Positions 20,538-30,400 of a stretch of DNA of 64,000 nucleotides are shown here, in pieces. Both the position numbers and the translations under genes were made by a program. Where the stretch lies: assembly GCA_036226585.1 (NCBI GenBank), contig CP108997.1, positions 1,674,001 to 1,738,000 of the forward strand, in the 5' to 3' direction. Each line of letters starts with the position of its first letter. The stretch's first letter is position 1. Origin of the DNA: Streptomyces sp. NBC_00708. GTDB lineage: Bacteria > Actinomycetota > Actinomycetes > Streptomycetales > Streptomycetaceae. Below the pieces are notes generated by a model, which was not told the DNA's origin, searched no databases, and saw only the letters and a list, made by a program, of their open reading frames with translations.

Positions 20538-21566
20538 ATGCCTTTCCTCCGCGCTCTGCTCCGAACCGCGCGCGTGATCCGGCACACCCCGGCGCTGTCC
20601 ACCGGGTTGCCCGCGGACCACGCGGTGCTGCTCGACGCCCCCGACGAACGGCTGTCCCCCGCGCTGGTGGCCGCCGCCGCCGGGGAGTACGAACCGGCCG
20701 CGAAGCTCCTGGCGACCACCCGGGACGCGGCCGAGTGGGAGAGCCGGGACCGCTATCTGAGACGGCTCGTCGCGTTCGCCCGCAACCGGGACGGCTGGCT
20801 CGGGGACTGGCTGGCCGCCGCCCCGCACGATCCGGACGCCCTGCTCGTCAAGGCGCAGCTCGCGGTCGACCGCGCCTGGGAGTCGCCGGCGCGGGCGGAG
20901 CAGCTGCGCGAGGTCGGGCCGCTGATCACGGCAGCCGCGCTCAGCGATCCGAGGGACCCGGTGCCCTGGCGCCTCGCGCTGGACCACGCCCGGGGCACGC
21001 AGGCCACGCACACCACGTTCGAGGAGCTGTGGGAGCAGGCCCTCCAGCGCTCCACGCACCACTACGGCTGCCATGTCGCGGCCCTGCAGTACCTCTCGGC
21101 CGCCTGGTACGGCTCGCACCGCGAGTGCTTCGACTTCGCCGAGCGGGCCGCCGAGGACTCGGTGCCCAGCTCCCTGGTCCAGGCGCTGCCGCTGCGCGCG
21201 GCCTTCGCGATGCTGACCGAGAGCGCGTGGGACGCCCGGTCGACCTCGGTGCAGGAGGAGCGGATCGACGCGGCGGCGGATCTGGCGATCTCGCTGTCGG
21301 CCTCCTTCGCCCCCGGCGACCCGTGGCCGGCCGAGGTCCGCAACCTGCTCGCGTACGTGCTGGTGGTACGGGGCCGGTGGGCCGAGGCGCTGGAGCAGTT
21401 CGGCCGGATCGGCCCGCACGCGTCCTCGTTCCCGTGGGCGTCGGTGTCCGGCGATCCGCTGGGCCGCTTCCTCGAGGCGCGGGACGGCGCGCGGCTCCGG
21501 GTGGCCTCCGCGACGCCGCTGCGACAAGGCTCCGGACGAGGACGGGCGCACGGCCATTACGCTTGA
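20538..21566 (+). CDS. conserved hypothetical protein, TPR-like helical
   Basis: This is a 342-aa soluble protein made mostly of alpha-helices with TPR-like spacing: EYEPAAKLLATTRDAAEWESRDRY..., PALVAAAAGEY, and RGRWAEALEQFGRIG near the C-terminus. There is no signal peptide or membrane segment. I chose the ATG at 20538 (MPFLRALLRTARV), since the longer reading begins in non-coding-looking sequence. It ends five bases before the LON-domain gene, so the two are probably one operon. I do not recognise a function. Confidence 0.65.
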   Translation: MPFLRALLRTARVIRHTPALSTGLPADHAVLLDAPDERLSPALVAAAAGEYEPAAKLLATTRDAAEWESRDRYLRRLVAFARNRDGWLGDWLAAAPHDPDALLVKAQLAVDRAWESPARAEQLREVGPLITAAALSDPRDPVPWRLALDHARGTQATHTTFEELWEQALQRSTHHYGCHVAALQYLSAAWYGSHRECFDFAERAAEDSVPSSLVQALPLRAAFAMLTESAWDARSTSVQEERIDAAADLAISLSASFAPGDPWPAEVRNLLAYVLVVRGRWAEALEQFGRIGPHASSFPWASVSGDPLGRFLEARDGARLRVASATPLRQGSGRGRAHGHYA

Positions 21567-21571
21567 CCGCT

Positions 21572-22315
21572 GTGACCACCGCTCGCCTGCCCCTGTTTCC
21601 GCTGAACGCGGTGCTGTTCCCAGGCCTCGTGCTGCCCCTCAACGTCTTCGAGGAGCGCTATCGCGCCATGATGCGCGAGCTCCTGACCATCGACGAGGAC
21701 GAACCGCGCCGGTTCGCCGTGGTCGCCATCCGGGACGGCCGCGAAACCGCCGTCACGGGTGTCGGCATGCCGGAGGCGGTGCGTAAGCCCGTCGAACGCG
21801 GCCCGGCGGACGGCTTCGGCGCCGATCCCGTCCAGGCCCTGCACCGGGTGGGCTGCGTCGCCGACGCCGCGACCGTCCGGGAGCGCGCGGACGGCAGCTT
21901 CGAGGTCCTGGCCACCGGCACCACCCGGGTCCGGATCCTGTCCGTGGACGCGAGCGGCCCGTTCCTCATGGCCGAGCTGGAGGAGCTTGAGGAGGACCCG
22001 GGCGAGGAGGCGGGCCCGCTCGCCGAGGGCGTCCTGCGCGCCTTCCGCGCCTACCAGAAGCGGCTGGCCGGTGCGAGCGAGCGCTCCCTGACCACGGGCG
22101 CGGACCTGCCGGACGACCCGTCGGTCGTCTCGTACCTGGTCGCCTCCACGGTGGTCCTCGACGTCCCCGCCAAGCAGCGCCTCCTCCAGGCCCCGGACAC
22201 CGCGACCCGGCTCCGCGAGGAGCTGCGGATCCTGCGCTCGGAGACCTCGGTCATCCGCCACCTGCCCTCGCTCCCGGCGGTCGACCTGACCGTCGCCCCG
22301 ACGCACCCCAACTGA
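21572..22315 (+). CDS. LON substrate-binding domain protein
   Basis: This is a 247-aa protein consisting of the LON N-terminal (substrate-binding) domain without the ATPase or protease parts. The start RLPLFPLNAVLFPGLVLPLNVFEERYRAM is the domain signature, followed by ALHRVGCVADAATV and TGTTRVRIL. The C-terminal half is helical (LRAFRAYQKRL, AKQRLLQAPDTATRLREEL). Stand-alone LON domains are common, and their role is not settled. The GTG at 21572 gives the best N-terminus, and the gene is close to its neighbours on both sides. Confidence 0.9.
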   Translation: MTTARLPLFPLNAVLFPGLVLPLNVFEERYRAMMRELLTIDEDEPRRFAVVAIRDGRETAVTGVGMPEAVRKPVERGPADGFGADPVQALHRVGCVADAATVRERADGSFEVLATGTTRVRILSVDASGPFLMAELEELEEDPGEEAGPLAEGVLRAFRAYQKRLAGASERSLTTGADLPDDPSVVSYLVASTVVLDVPAKQRLLQAPDTATRLREELRILRSETSVIRHLPSLPAVDLTVAPTHPN

Positions 22316-22341
22316 CCGAGCGACCCGGAGAGACCGCGCCC

Positions 22342-22899
22342 GTGGCGAAGAAGCAGAAGAAGCCCCAGTCCGGCGGCACCCCCGCCACGGTCGCCCTGAC
22401 GGCGGCGGGCACGGAGTTCACCGTGCACGCGTACGAGCACGACCCCGCGTCGCCCTCCTACGGCGAGGAGGCGGCCCAGGCCCTGGGTGTCTCCCCCGAC
22501 CGCGTCTTCAAGACCCTGGTCGCCGACGTGGACGGCCGGCTCACCGTCGCGGTGGTCCCGGTCGCCGGCTCCCTGGACCTGAAGGCCCTGGCCTCGGCGG
22601 CCGGCGGCAAACGCGCCACGATGGCGGACCCGGCCGCGGCGGAACGCACCACGGGCTACGTCCGGGGCGGCATCTCCCCCCTGGGCCAGCGCAAACGCCT
22701 CCCCACGGTCCTGGACGCGTCGGCCCGCACCCACCCCACGATCTGCGTCTCGGCGGGCCGCCGGGGCCTGGAGGTGGAACTGTCCCCGGAGGACCTGGCC
22801 ACCCTGACGGGGGCGGTGTTCGCGGACATCGGGCGGGGCGGAGCCCCCGATCGACCGGCACCGCGGGGCGCGGGCAAATCCAGCCCCTCCGGCGTTTGA
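22342..22899 (+). CDS. ybaK: YbaK-type Cys-tRNA(Pro)/aminoacyl-tRNA deacylase
   Basis: YbaK removes cysteine mischarged onto tRNA-Pro. The protein is 185 aa and fits the family: FTVHAYEHDP, GVSPDRVFKTLVADVDG (with the conserved Lys in FKTLV), GYVRGGISPLGQRKRLPTVLD and ICVSAGRRGLEVELSP. The normal domain ends near residue 165. The last 20 or so residues, ending in GKSSPSGV, are encoded by a common intergenic repeat that also supplies the TGA. The start is a GTG at 22342, 26 bases after the LON gene. Confidence 0.9.
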   Translation: MAKKQKKPQSGGTPATVALTAAGTEFTVHAYEHDPASPSYGEEAAQALGVSPDRVFKTLVADVDGRLTVAVVPVAGSLDLKALASAAGGKRATMADPAAAERTTGYVRGGISPLGQRKRLPTVLDASARTHPTICVSAGRRGLEVELSPEDLATLTGAVFADIGRGGAPDRPAPRGAGKSSPSGV

Positions 22900-22958
22900 G
22901 GAGCGGGGTCCGGGGCGGAGCCCCGGTTTCGGGAAGGGGCGGGGTGGGGAAAGGCCCC
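22876..22958 (+). repeat. Streptomyces intergenic repeat, copy 1
   Basis: The core AATCCAGCCCCTCCGGCGTT is followed by TGAGGAGCGGGGTC and a 7-bp stem with a 3-base loop at 22910-22926 (CCGGGGC GGA GCCCCGG), then TTTCGGGAAGGGGCGGGG. The same element recurs at 44334 and 44428 in this window, and elements of this sequence are scattered in Streptomyces genomes. It starts inside the ybaK reading frame. Confidence 0.9.
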
Positions 22959-22971
22959 GCGCAGCGGCCCC

Positions 22972-23739
22972 CTACGCCCCGTCGGACGGCGCGGACGCCC
23001 CGGACGGCGCCCCGGACGACCCGGACGGCGAGCCGGACCCACCCGCCCCGGAGACCGGCGCCGAAGGCGCCCCCGTCCCCCACCCCCCGTAGGACCCCCA
23101 CTCCCCCTCGAAGTCCCGCGGCCCCCAAGCCGCGGTAAGCGCCAGATGCACCACCATCGCCGCCAGCCCCCACGCCAGCAGCACCCCGTGCGCGTGCATC
23201 TCCAGCGGCGCGTCGAACACAACCCCCTTGCCGGCCTCCCGCGCATGCGCCACCACGTCGTCCGTCGGCCCCAGCCGCGTACCGAGCTGCCACGCCAGCA
23301 GCGAACCGAGCACGCTGCCGACCGCGAGGCCCACCGTCAGCCAGATCCCGCCGCGCCGGTGGAACCAGAAGACCAGGCCCGCCGAGACCGCCCCGAACGC
23401 CAGCCCGAGCAGGGCGAACGTGCCGTCGGCGCCGATGGCCTGCTCGCCCTCGCTGTTGCTGAGGAAGACCGCCGTGCTGTCGGAGACGAGCGGCACCCGG
23501 GGCGCCAGCCACAGCCACAGGAGCCCCATCAGGACGCCCGCGACGGTCACCACCGCCGCGACGACGCCCGCCCGGCGCAGATCCGCACGCAGTTCGCCCC
23601 GGTCCGTCTCCCGCGCCGGGACCCAGTGGGAGCCCTGGGGGCCGGGGGTTGCGGCGGGCTCACCCCCCGCCGGCGACTTCTGCCAGTCGTGGTGGTCGTC
23701 CGATGAGGGCCGGTGCGGCGGCGTCAGAGGTGCGGTCAC
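22972..23739 (-). CDS. DUF2567-like four-helix membrane protein
   Basis: This is a 255-aa protein with a disordered N-terminus (about 50 residues) and four membrane helices: about 58-80, 108-128, 132-150 and 185-207. The tail is Gly/Ser/Pro-rich and low complexity (residues 215-255). It contains a periplasmic-type loop (VSDSTAVFLSNSEGEQAIG). The topology and loop fit the actinobacterial DUF2567 family, function unknown; this assignment is tentative. It starts at GTG 23739 and lies 34 bases downstream of the ABC permease gene, so it may be part of that operon. Confidence 0.6.
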   Translation of the reverse strand: MTAPLTPPHRPSSDDHHDWQKSPAGGEPAATPGPQGSHWVPARETDRGELRADLRRAGVVAAVVTVAGVLMGLLWLWLAPRVPLVSDSTAVFLSNSEGEQAIGADGTFALLGLAFGAVSAGLVFWFHRRGGIWLTVGLAVGSVLGSLLAWQLGTRLGPTDDVVAHAREAGKGVVFDAPLEMHAHGVLLAWGLAAMVVHLALTAAWGPRDFEGEWGSYGGWGTGAPSAPVSGAGGSGSPSGSSGAPSGASAPSDGA

Positions 23740-23773
23740 CGTGCCATCGTGCCAGGCGCCCGCGAGCCGCGCC

Positions 23774-24559
23774 TCACCGGACCGCCGCCCTGCGGTAGGC
23801 CCAGGTGGCCACGGCGAGCGAGACCACGCCGACGACGGCGCAGACCGCCAGGTCGAGGGCGACGACCGCCCAGTCGGGGTGGGGACCGAAGGACCGGGAC
23901 AGCGCCTCGACCCCGTACGTGGACGGCAGCAGATCGCGCGCCCAGCCGATCGGCTCCGGCAGCCGGTCGGCCGGCAGGACGCCCAGCAGCAGCGCCGCGG
24001 ACATGCCCAGCTGCCCGAGCAGCGTGGCGAGTTCCTGGCGCGGGGCGAGGAGGCCGAGCGCGGCCCCGAGGCCGGAGAGCGCCGCCCCGGAAAGGGGCAC
24101 GACGGCCACGAGGACCCACAGGTGCACCATCGGCAGCCCGAACAGCACGCTGCCGGTCACCGCCGTGACGACGGTGCCGGGCACGGTGAACGAGGCGTAC
24201 GCCCCGGCCGCGCCGAGCACCACGGCGGCGGGCGGCACGGGCAGGGTGGCGTAGTGGTCGAGCCCCCCGCCCGCCCGGAGCTGGCCGAAGTACTGGGCGA
24301 GCAGGTTCAGGGCGACGAAGGCGACGACCAGGACGCTGGACCCGGCGACGACGGCCCGCGCCTCGGAGCCGCCGTCCACCACCCCGCGCATCAGGATCAT
24401 GATCCCGATGGACTGGAAGGTCGCCACGAACAGCAGCGGGATGCGGGCCACCCGGGCCCGGGAGAGCTGGGCGCGGTAGACGGCCGCGAGGGAGGGGAAC
24501 AGCCGGGCCCGGGGGGCGAGCGTCGCGGCCGCCCCGGGCACCGCACCGATTCCGCTCAT
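23774..24559 (-). CDS. ABC-2 type transporter permease
   Basis: This is a 261-aa membrane protein with six hydrophobic segments, the size and pattern of ABC-2 exporter permeases. The first helix follows FPSLAAVYRAQLSRARVAR. The region ATLPVPPAAVVLGAAGAY, between helices 2 and 3, and LPEPIGWARDLLPSTYGVEALSRSF, before helix 6, are typical of the family. Its ATG overlaps the stop of the ATPase gene as ATGA, so the two subunits are made together. The substrate is unknown, though such pairs often export a drug or lipid-like compound. Confidence 0.85.
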   Translation of the reverse strand: MSGIGAVPGAAATLAPRARLFPSLAAVYRAQLSRARVARIPLLFVATFQSIGIMILMRGVVDGGSEARAVVAGSSVLVVAFVALNLLAQYFGQLRAGGGLDHYATLPVPPAAVVLGAAGAYASFTVPGTVVTAVTGSVLFGLPMVHLWVLVAVVPLSGAALSGLGAALGLLAPRQELATLLGQLGMSAALLLGVLPADRLPEPIGWARDLLPSTYGVEALSRSFGPHPDWAVVALDLAVCAVVGVVSLAVATWAYRRAAVR

Positions 24560-25572
24560 GCCTTCACCAGTCCCTTGGTCGCGCCGCCGCCGAGCGCGAG
24601 GTAGACGTCCTCCAGGCTCGGCGTCGCCAGGCTGAAGTCGTCGAGCGCGGCGAAGGCCGCGCCGCCGGTCACCGCGGCGACCGCCGCCCGCGCCTCGTCG
24701 GGCGCGAGCCGCAGCGCCCAGCGGCGCCCGGACTCCTGCGCGAACGCGCGCAGGGCCGCGACCTCGGGCAGCTCCAGCGGGGCGCGCTCGCGCCACACCA
24801 GCTCGACCCGGACCTCCCCGGCGACGCGCTCCTTGAGCCCGGCGGGGGTGTCGCAGGCGATGACCTTGCCGCGTTCGATGACGGCGACCCGGTCCAGGAC
24901 GGTCTCGGCCTCGATGACGTTGTGGGTGACGAGCAGGACCGTCGCCCCGCGCTCGGCGCGCCGCCGGTCGACGGCGGCCCAGACGGCGCGCCGGGCCACC
25001 GGGTCCATGCCGGTCGTCGGCTCGTCCAGGACGAGTACCGGCCGCTCCCCGACGAGCGCGGCGGCGACGCAGGCGAGCCGCCGCTGACCGCCGGAGAGCT
25101 TCTTCAGGGGCCGCCCCGCGAGGTCGGCGAGCCCGAGTTCGTCCAGGACGGCGTCCCGCTCGGCGCGCGCCTCGCGCACGGGAAGGCCGCGCAGCCGCCC
25201 GGTGGTCTCGGCGGCCAGCGCGACGGTCAGCTCGTCGAGCGCGGTGGACTCCTGCCCGAGGTAGCCGATCAGCCGGGAGGCCCGCTCGGGGTGGCGTACG
25301 AGGTCGTGGCCGAGCATGTCGACGCTGCCGGAATCGGGCCGCATCAGACCGGTGAGCTGCCGTACGAGGGTGGACTTTCCGGCACCGTTGGGCCCGAGCA
25401 GTCCGAAGATCTCACCGCGCCGGATGTCGAGGCTGATGCCGTCGGTGGCGCGTACTTCCGGGGTCGCGGGCGTGCCTCGGCGGCCCCGGGCCGGGGGGTA
25501 GGTCTTGACCAGATCACGCACCGCGCACACGGTGCCGCTCGCCGTCGGCGCCTGTGCTGTCCCCGTACTCAC
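24556..25572 (-). CDS. ABC transporter ATP-binding protein
   Basis: This is a 338-aa ATPase that energises the ABC-2 permease encoded next to it. Walker A is GPNGAGKST at 60-68, the Q-loop is YLGQEST, the signature is LSGGQRR, Walker B is PVLVLDEPTTGMD and the H-loop is LLVTHN. The C-terminal 90 residues after the nucleotide-binding domain are the extra domain common in drug-exporter ATPases of the CcmA/DrrA class. A short loop (ARGRRGTPATPE) is inserted near residue 30 before the first strand pair is complete. The 112 bases upstream hold no other gene. Confidence 0.93.
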   Translation of the reverse strand: MSTGTAQAPTASGTVCAVRDLVKTYPPARGRRGTPATPEVRATDGISLDIRRGEIFGLLGPNGAGKSTLVRQLTGLMRPDSGSVDMLGHDLVRHPERASRLIGYLGQESTALDELTVALAAETTGRLRGLPVREARAERDAVLDELGLADLAGRPLKKLSGGQRRLACVAAALVGERPVLVLDEPTTGMDPVARRAVWAAVDRRRAERGATVLLVTHNVIEAETVLDRVAVIERGKVIACDTPAGLKERVAGEVRVELVWRERAPLELPEVAALRAFAQESGRRWALRLAPDEARAAVAAVTGGAAFAALDDFSLATPSLEDVYLALGGGATKGLVKA

Positions 25573-25684
25573 GAGGTACGAGGGTACGGGGTCCGGGGAC
25601 CGGCATTACGCCCGGGGCCGCACCGATCGGACATCAACGCGGTAAACGGCGGGCGGGTTGAGCGGCCCTCGGCCGAATGTGGCC

Positions 25685-26986
25685 TCAGTCTCCGGCCGGG
25701 CCCGTTTTCCCGGCCTTCTCCGCCGCCCGCTCGGCCGCCGGGGCGTGGTCGGCCGCGGCCCGTACGTCGATCTCGCGCCAGAAGCCCGCCCGGATCGCGT
25801 ACCGGTCGTGCTCGTCGATCTGGTCGTCCTTGTGGGCGAGGAGGCCGAAGCGGGCCGCGTACCGCAGCAGCTCGCCGTCGATGCGGTGCGGGATACGCGG
25901 GTAGAGGGTGGAGAGCTTCGGCAGGTGGCCGGCCTCCGGGAGCCGTTCCATCCAGCGCCGGGCGAAGACCTGGCCCACCTCGAAGGGGTCGCCGCCGACC
26001 GTGGTGATGTCCTCCTCGCGGTCGGCCCAGCGCTGTTCGGCGCTGGTGAGCTGGGCGAGCGTGGGCAGGGACGCGGTCTCCGGGGGTTCGCCCAGCGGGC
26101 CGCCGCGCTCCACCCAGCCCCGGTCGGAGGACCAGCGCAGGGTCGCCGCGGGCTGCGGGGCGGGGGGCCGCTCGGTCTGCCCGACGGGGCCGCGCAGGGT
26201 GCCGGCGAGGTCCTTCGGAGTGGGGACGCCCTTGCCGCCGTGGCCGTGCGCGGGCTGGGCCGTGCTCTCGCCGCCCCGTGGGGCCGCCTCCTCGTCGGTG
26301 CCGGCGGCCTCGGCCTGGGCGGCGGCGCGGGAGGCGCGTTCGGCGGAGGCGGCGAGGGCCGACTCGGGCAGCGGGGCGGAGAGGATCGCGGCGATCTCGG
26401 GGCGCGTGACGGGCGCCGGGGCACAGGCGCCGCCGGTCTCCTTGGCGCGGACGGCCTGGGTGATCCAGGCCCGGTCCAGGACGCGGCGCTCGTCCGCCTC
26501 CGCGACCAGGTCCTCGGACTGGTTGTAATCGCCGTCGGCGGCCTGGACGGCCCAGAGGTGGACGGCGACGCCGTGCTCCTTGGCCGACATCAGGCCGGGC
26601 AGCAGGTCTCCGTCACCGGTCACCAGGACCACGTCGGAGCAGGCGCGGTTGCGGGCGAGCTCGGTGAGTTCGGCGTGCATCGCCGCGTCGACGCCCTTCT
26701 GCGCCCACCGCCCGTCACTGCGAGTGAGGGCGCCCAGGCGGACCGTGACCCGGGGCATGACGCGCAGCCTGCGGTGCTCGGGCTGCGGGACGCGGTCGGG
26801 GGCGCCGTCGAACCAGTAGATCCGCAGCAGCGGCTGCTCGGTATCGGCCTCGGCGCGTTCGCGCAGCTGCTGGATGAGAGCCGCGTGATCGACGGTGATG
26901 CGGGACCGGGCAGGCTCTCCTGCCAGCAGACTCGCGGCTGCGCCCAGCAGATAGCCGGCGTCCACCAGGACGACGCAACGGTCCAC
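25685..26986 (-). CDS. NYN domain protein (PIN-like nuclease fold)
   Basis: This is a 433-aa protein. Residues 1-165 form a NYN/LabA-like domain with the acidic metal-site pattern: VLVDAGYLLG, KGVDAAMHAELTELA and VVLVTGDGDLLPGL. NYN proteins have a PIN-like fold and are thought to cut RNA. A long Ala/Glu/Pro-rich linker (about 185-290) leads to a C-terminal helical domain (EVGQVFARRWMERLPE, YPRIPHRIDGELLRYAARFG) that resembles an OST-HTH/LOTUS-type unit, though weakly. I moved the start to the GTG at 26986 because GAGGG lies eight bases before it; a GTG at 26995 overlaps that site. Confidence 0.85.
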   Translation of the reverse strand: MDRCVVLVDAGYLLGAAASLLAGEPARSRITVDHAALIQQLRERAEADTEQPLLRIYWFDGAPDRVPQPEHRRLRVMPRVTVRLGALTRSDGRWAQKGVDAAMHAELTELARNRACSDVVLVTGDGDLLPGLMSAKEHGVAVHLWAVQAADGDYNQSEDLVAEADERRVLDRAWITQAVRAKETGGACAPAPVTRPEIAAILSAPLPESALAASAERASRAAAQAEAAGTDEEAAPRGGESTAQPAHGHGGKGVPTPKDLAGTLRGPVGQTERPPAPQPAATLRWSSDRGWVERGGPLGEPPETASLPTLAQLTSAEQRWADREEDITTVGGDPFEVGQVFARRWMERLPEAGHLPKLSTLYPRIPHRIDGELLRYAARFGLLAHKDDQIDEHDRYAIRAGFWREIDVRAAADHAPAAERAAEKAGKTGPAGD

Positions 26987-27217
26987 GCGTTCCACCCTCT
27001 TCCAGGCATTCGGGATCGGGTTTTCTCAAGGTTCCTTCGAGTCTGCCCGACCGCGCCGGGGTTGACGGCCGGAACTCGATCATCGGCGTGGCGGATCACG
27101 AAAAGCGCGCATCATACCCCGTCACTACGCACGGTAATGATCCGACATGCGATGTTTATCCGACTATGTGAATCTGGCGGTGGTCCTGGCCCCGAGAGTC
27201 CTTATAGGAGGAACACC

Positions 27218-27397
27218 ATGGCCAAGAACAAGAACCGCAAGCAGGGCAGCCAGCAGGATCGTGCTTCGCAGGCGGAGCGCGCTTCCGAGCAGTCGCGCTC
27301 GACGGCCACCGAGGCCCAGAGCTCGATGCAGTCGCAGGCCCAGGGCAGCCCTGCCGATGTTGCGCGTAAGCATCAGCGGCGCTTCGGCCACAACTGA
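27218..27397 (+). CDS. conserved 59-aa Lys/Gln/Ser-rich small protein
   Basis: This small ORF has a textbook ribosome site (GGAGGAACACC before the ATG) and a strong terminator after it, so it is very likely real. The product is hydrophilic, with MAKNKNRKQGSQQDRASQ at the start, Ser/Gln/Glu in the middle and VARKHQRRFGHN at the end. It has no cysteine and no hydrophobic core, so it is probably disordered and nucleic-acid- or ribosome-associated. That role is a guess. The 231-bp gap before it is shared with the divergent NYN gene and must hold both promoters. Confidence 0.8.
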   Translation: MAKNKNRKQGSQQDRASQAERASEQSRSTATEAQSSMQSQAQGSPADVARKHQRRFGHN

Positions 27398-27424
27398 CCG
27401 GACTTCCGGTAAGGCCGGCACACC

Positions 27425-27462
27425 GAGAGGGGCGACCCCGCGCAAGCGGAGCCGCCCCTCTC
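27425..27462. terminator. bidirectional terminator before dnaE end
   Basis: The perfect 10-base arms GAGAGGGGCG and CGCCCCTCTC surround an 18-base loop. It lies between the plus-strand 59-aa gene and the minus-strand dnaE, so it can serve both. Confidence 0.75.
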
Positions 27463-27478
27463 GTACGCGTACCGGAAC

Positions 27479-30400
27479 TCAGCCCGCCAGGCAGGACGGC
27501 CCGAGCAGCACCTTCAGGTCGCCGAAGAGCGCCGGATCGGGCTTCACCCGGTGCCGGTCGAGCCGGAGCACCGTGGTCTTGCGGGGACCCTGGAGCCTGA
27601 TGCGTACCTCGGTGTCGCCCCGGTGGCTGTTCAGCACCTCGCCGAGCCGGCTGACCATCGGCGGGGTGACCCGGACCGTGGGGATGGTCAGGACGACGGG
27701 CGCGTTGGTCCCCGCGTTGGAGATGTCGGGGACCTGCATCTCCATGGCGACCAGGCGCGGCACGTCCTCGCGCTTGTCGAGCCGCCCCTTGACGAAGACG
27801 ACGGTGTCCTCGACGAGCTGGGTGGAGACCAGCTGATAGGTCGCGGGGAAGAACATGCACTCGATGGAACCGGCCAGGTCCTCCACGGTGGCGATGGCCC
27901 AGGCGTTGCCCTGCTTGGTCATCTTGCGCTGGAGGCCGGAGATGATGCCGCCCACGGTGACGATCGCGCCGTCGGCGTGCTCACCGCCGGTGAGCTGCGA
28001 GATCGACGCGTCCGACTTGTCGGACAGGACGTGCTCCAGACCGAACAGCGGGTGGTCGGAGACGTACAGCCCGAGCATCTCGCGCTCCTGGGCCAGCAGA
28101 TAGGACTTCTCCCACTCGACGTCGGAGAACTCCACGTCGAGCCCGAAGCCCGGCTCGTCGCTGTCCTCCTCGCCGCCGCCGAAGAGGTCGAACTGTCCCT
28201 CGGCCTCCTTGCGCTTGACCTGCACCACGTTGTCGATCATGGGCTCGTGGTGGGCGACGAGCCCCTTGCGGGTGTGGCCCATCTCGTCGAAGGCGCCGGC
28301 CTTGATGAGCGATTCGACGGTCCGCTTGTTGCAGACGACCGCCTCGACCTTGTCCAGGAAGTCGGGGAAGGTGCTGTACTTCCCCTTCGCCTTGCGGCAC
28401 CGGATGATCGAGTCCACGACGTTCTGGCCGACGTTGCGGACGGCGGTCAGCCCGAACAGGATGACGTCGTCGCCCTGGGCGGCGAAGTTGGACTCCGACT
28501 CGTTGACGTTCGGCGGGAGCACCTTGATGCCCATGCGCCGGCACTCGTTCAGATAGACCGCGGACTTGTCCTTGTCGTCCTTGACCGAGGTCAGCAGGGC
28601 GGCCATGTACTCGGCGGGGTAGTTCGCCTTGAGGTACGCGGTCCAGTAGGTGACCAGCCCGTACGCGGAGGAGTGCGCCTTGTTGAACGCGTATCCGGCG
28701 AACGGGACCAGCACGTCCCAGAGCGCCTTGATCGCCGCGTCCGAGAAGCCCTTCTCCTTGGCGCCCGCCTCGAAGAGGACGAAGTTCTTCGCCAGCTCCT
28801 CGGGCTTCTTCTTGCCCATCACGCGGCGCAGGATGTCGGCCTCGCCGAGCGAGTACCCGGCGACGATCTGGGCGGCCTTCTGCACCTGCTCCTGGTACAC
28901 GATCAGGCCGTAGGTGAGGCCGAGGACCTCCTTGAGGGGCTCCTCCAGCTCCGGGTGGATCGGGGTGATCTCCTGGCGGCCGTTCTTGCGCTCGGCGTAG
29001 TTCGTGTGCGAGTTCATGCCCATCGGGCCCGGCCGGTAGAGGGCCGAGACGGCGGAAATGTCCTCGAAGTTGTCGGGCTGCATCTGGCGCAGCAGGGAGC
29101 GCATGGGGCCGCCGTCGAACTGGAACACGCCGAGCGTGTCACCGCGGCAGAGCAGTTCGTACGTCTTGGGGTCGTCGAGCGGGAGGGCCAGCATCTCCAG
29201 GTCGATGCCCTTGTTGGACTTCACCATCTTGATGGCGTCGTCCATGATCGTCAGGTTGCGCAGCCCCAGGAAGTCCATCTTCAGCAGGCCGAGCGACTCG
29301 CACTGCGGGTAGTCCCACTGCGTGATGGTGACGCCGTCGGTGTGCCGCACCCAGACCGGCGCGTGGTCGACGATCGGCTCGCTGGACATGATGACGCCGG
29401 CGGCGTGCACGCCCATCTGCCGGACCAGGCCCTCGACGCCCTTGGCGGTGTCGATGACCTTCTTGACGTCCGGCTCGTTCTCGTACATCCCCCGGATCTC
29501 GCCCGCCTCGCTGTAGCGCGGGTGCTTGGGGTCGGTGATGCCGTTGAGGTCGATGCCCTTGCCGAGGACGTCGGCGGGCATGGCCTTGGTGAGGCGGTCG
29601 CCCATGGCGTACGGGTAGCCGAGGACACGGGCGGAGTCCTTGATCGCGTTCTTGGCCTTGATCTTGCCGTAGGTGCCGATCATGGCGACCTTGTCGGCGC
29701 CGTACTTCTCCGTCACGTACCGGATGACCTCGACGCGCCTGCGCTCGTCGAAGTCGATGTCGACGTCGGGCATGGAGACGCGCTCGGGGTTGAGGAAGCG
29801 CTCGAAGATCAGTCCGTGCTCGATCGGGTCGAGGTCGGTGATGCCCATCGCGTACGAGACGATCGAACCGGCCGCGGAACCTCGTCCGGGGCCGACCGCG
29901 ATGCCGTTGTTCTTGGCCCACATGATGAAGTCGGCGACGACCAGGAAGTATCCCGGGAACCCCATCTGGATGATGATGTCCATCTCGTACTCGACCTGCT
30001 TCTGCCGGTCCTCGGGGACGCCGTTCGGGAAACGGCGGTTCATCCCGACCCGGACCTCCTCCTGGAACCAGGTGATCTCCGTGTAGCCCTCGGGGATCTC
30101 GAACTTCGGCATCAGGTCGCGCTTCTCGAACATCCCGGTGGTGTCGATCTGCTGCGCGACCAGGAGGGTGTTGGCGCACCCCTCCTGCCAGGCGTCGGAG
30201 GAGTCGACGCCGTACATCTCGTCGGTGGTCTTGAGGTAGTAGCCGGTGCCGTCGAAGCGGAAGCGGTCCGGGTCGGAGAGGTTCTTGCCGGTCTGGATGC
30301 ACAGCAGGGCGTCGTGCGCGGTCGCCTCGGAGGCGTACGTGTAGTGCGAGTCGTTCGTGACGAGCGGCGGGATGTTCAGCTTCTTGCCGATTTCGAGCAG

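Noticed and set aside
26987..27217. specific promoter hexamers in the NYN / small-protein divergent gap
   Set aside because: Several weak TTGAC- or TAnnnT-like matches exist, but none has convincing spacing to either start codon.
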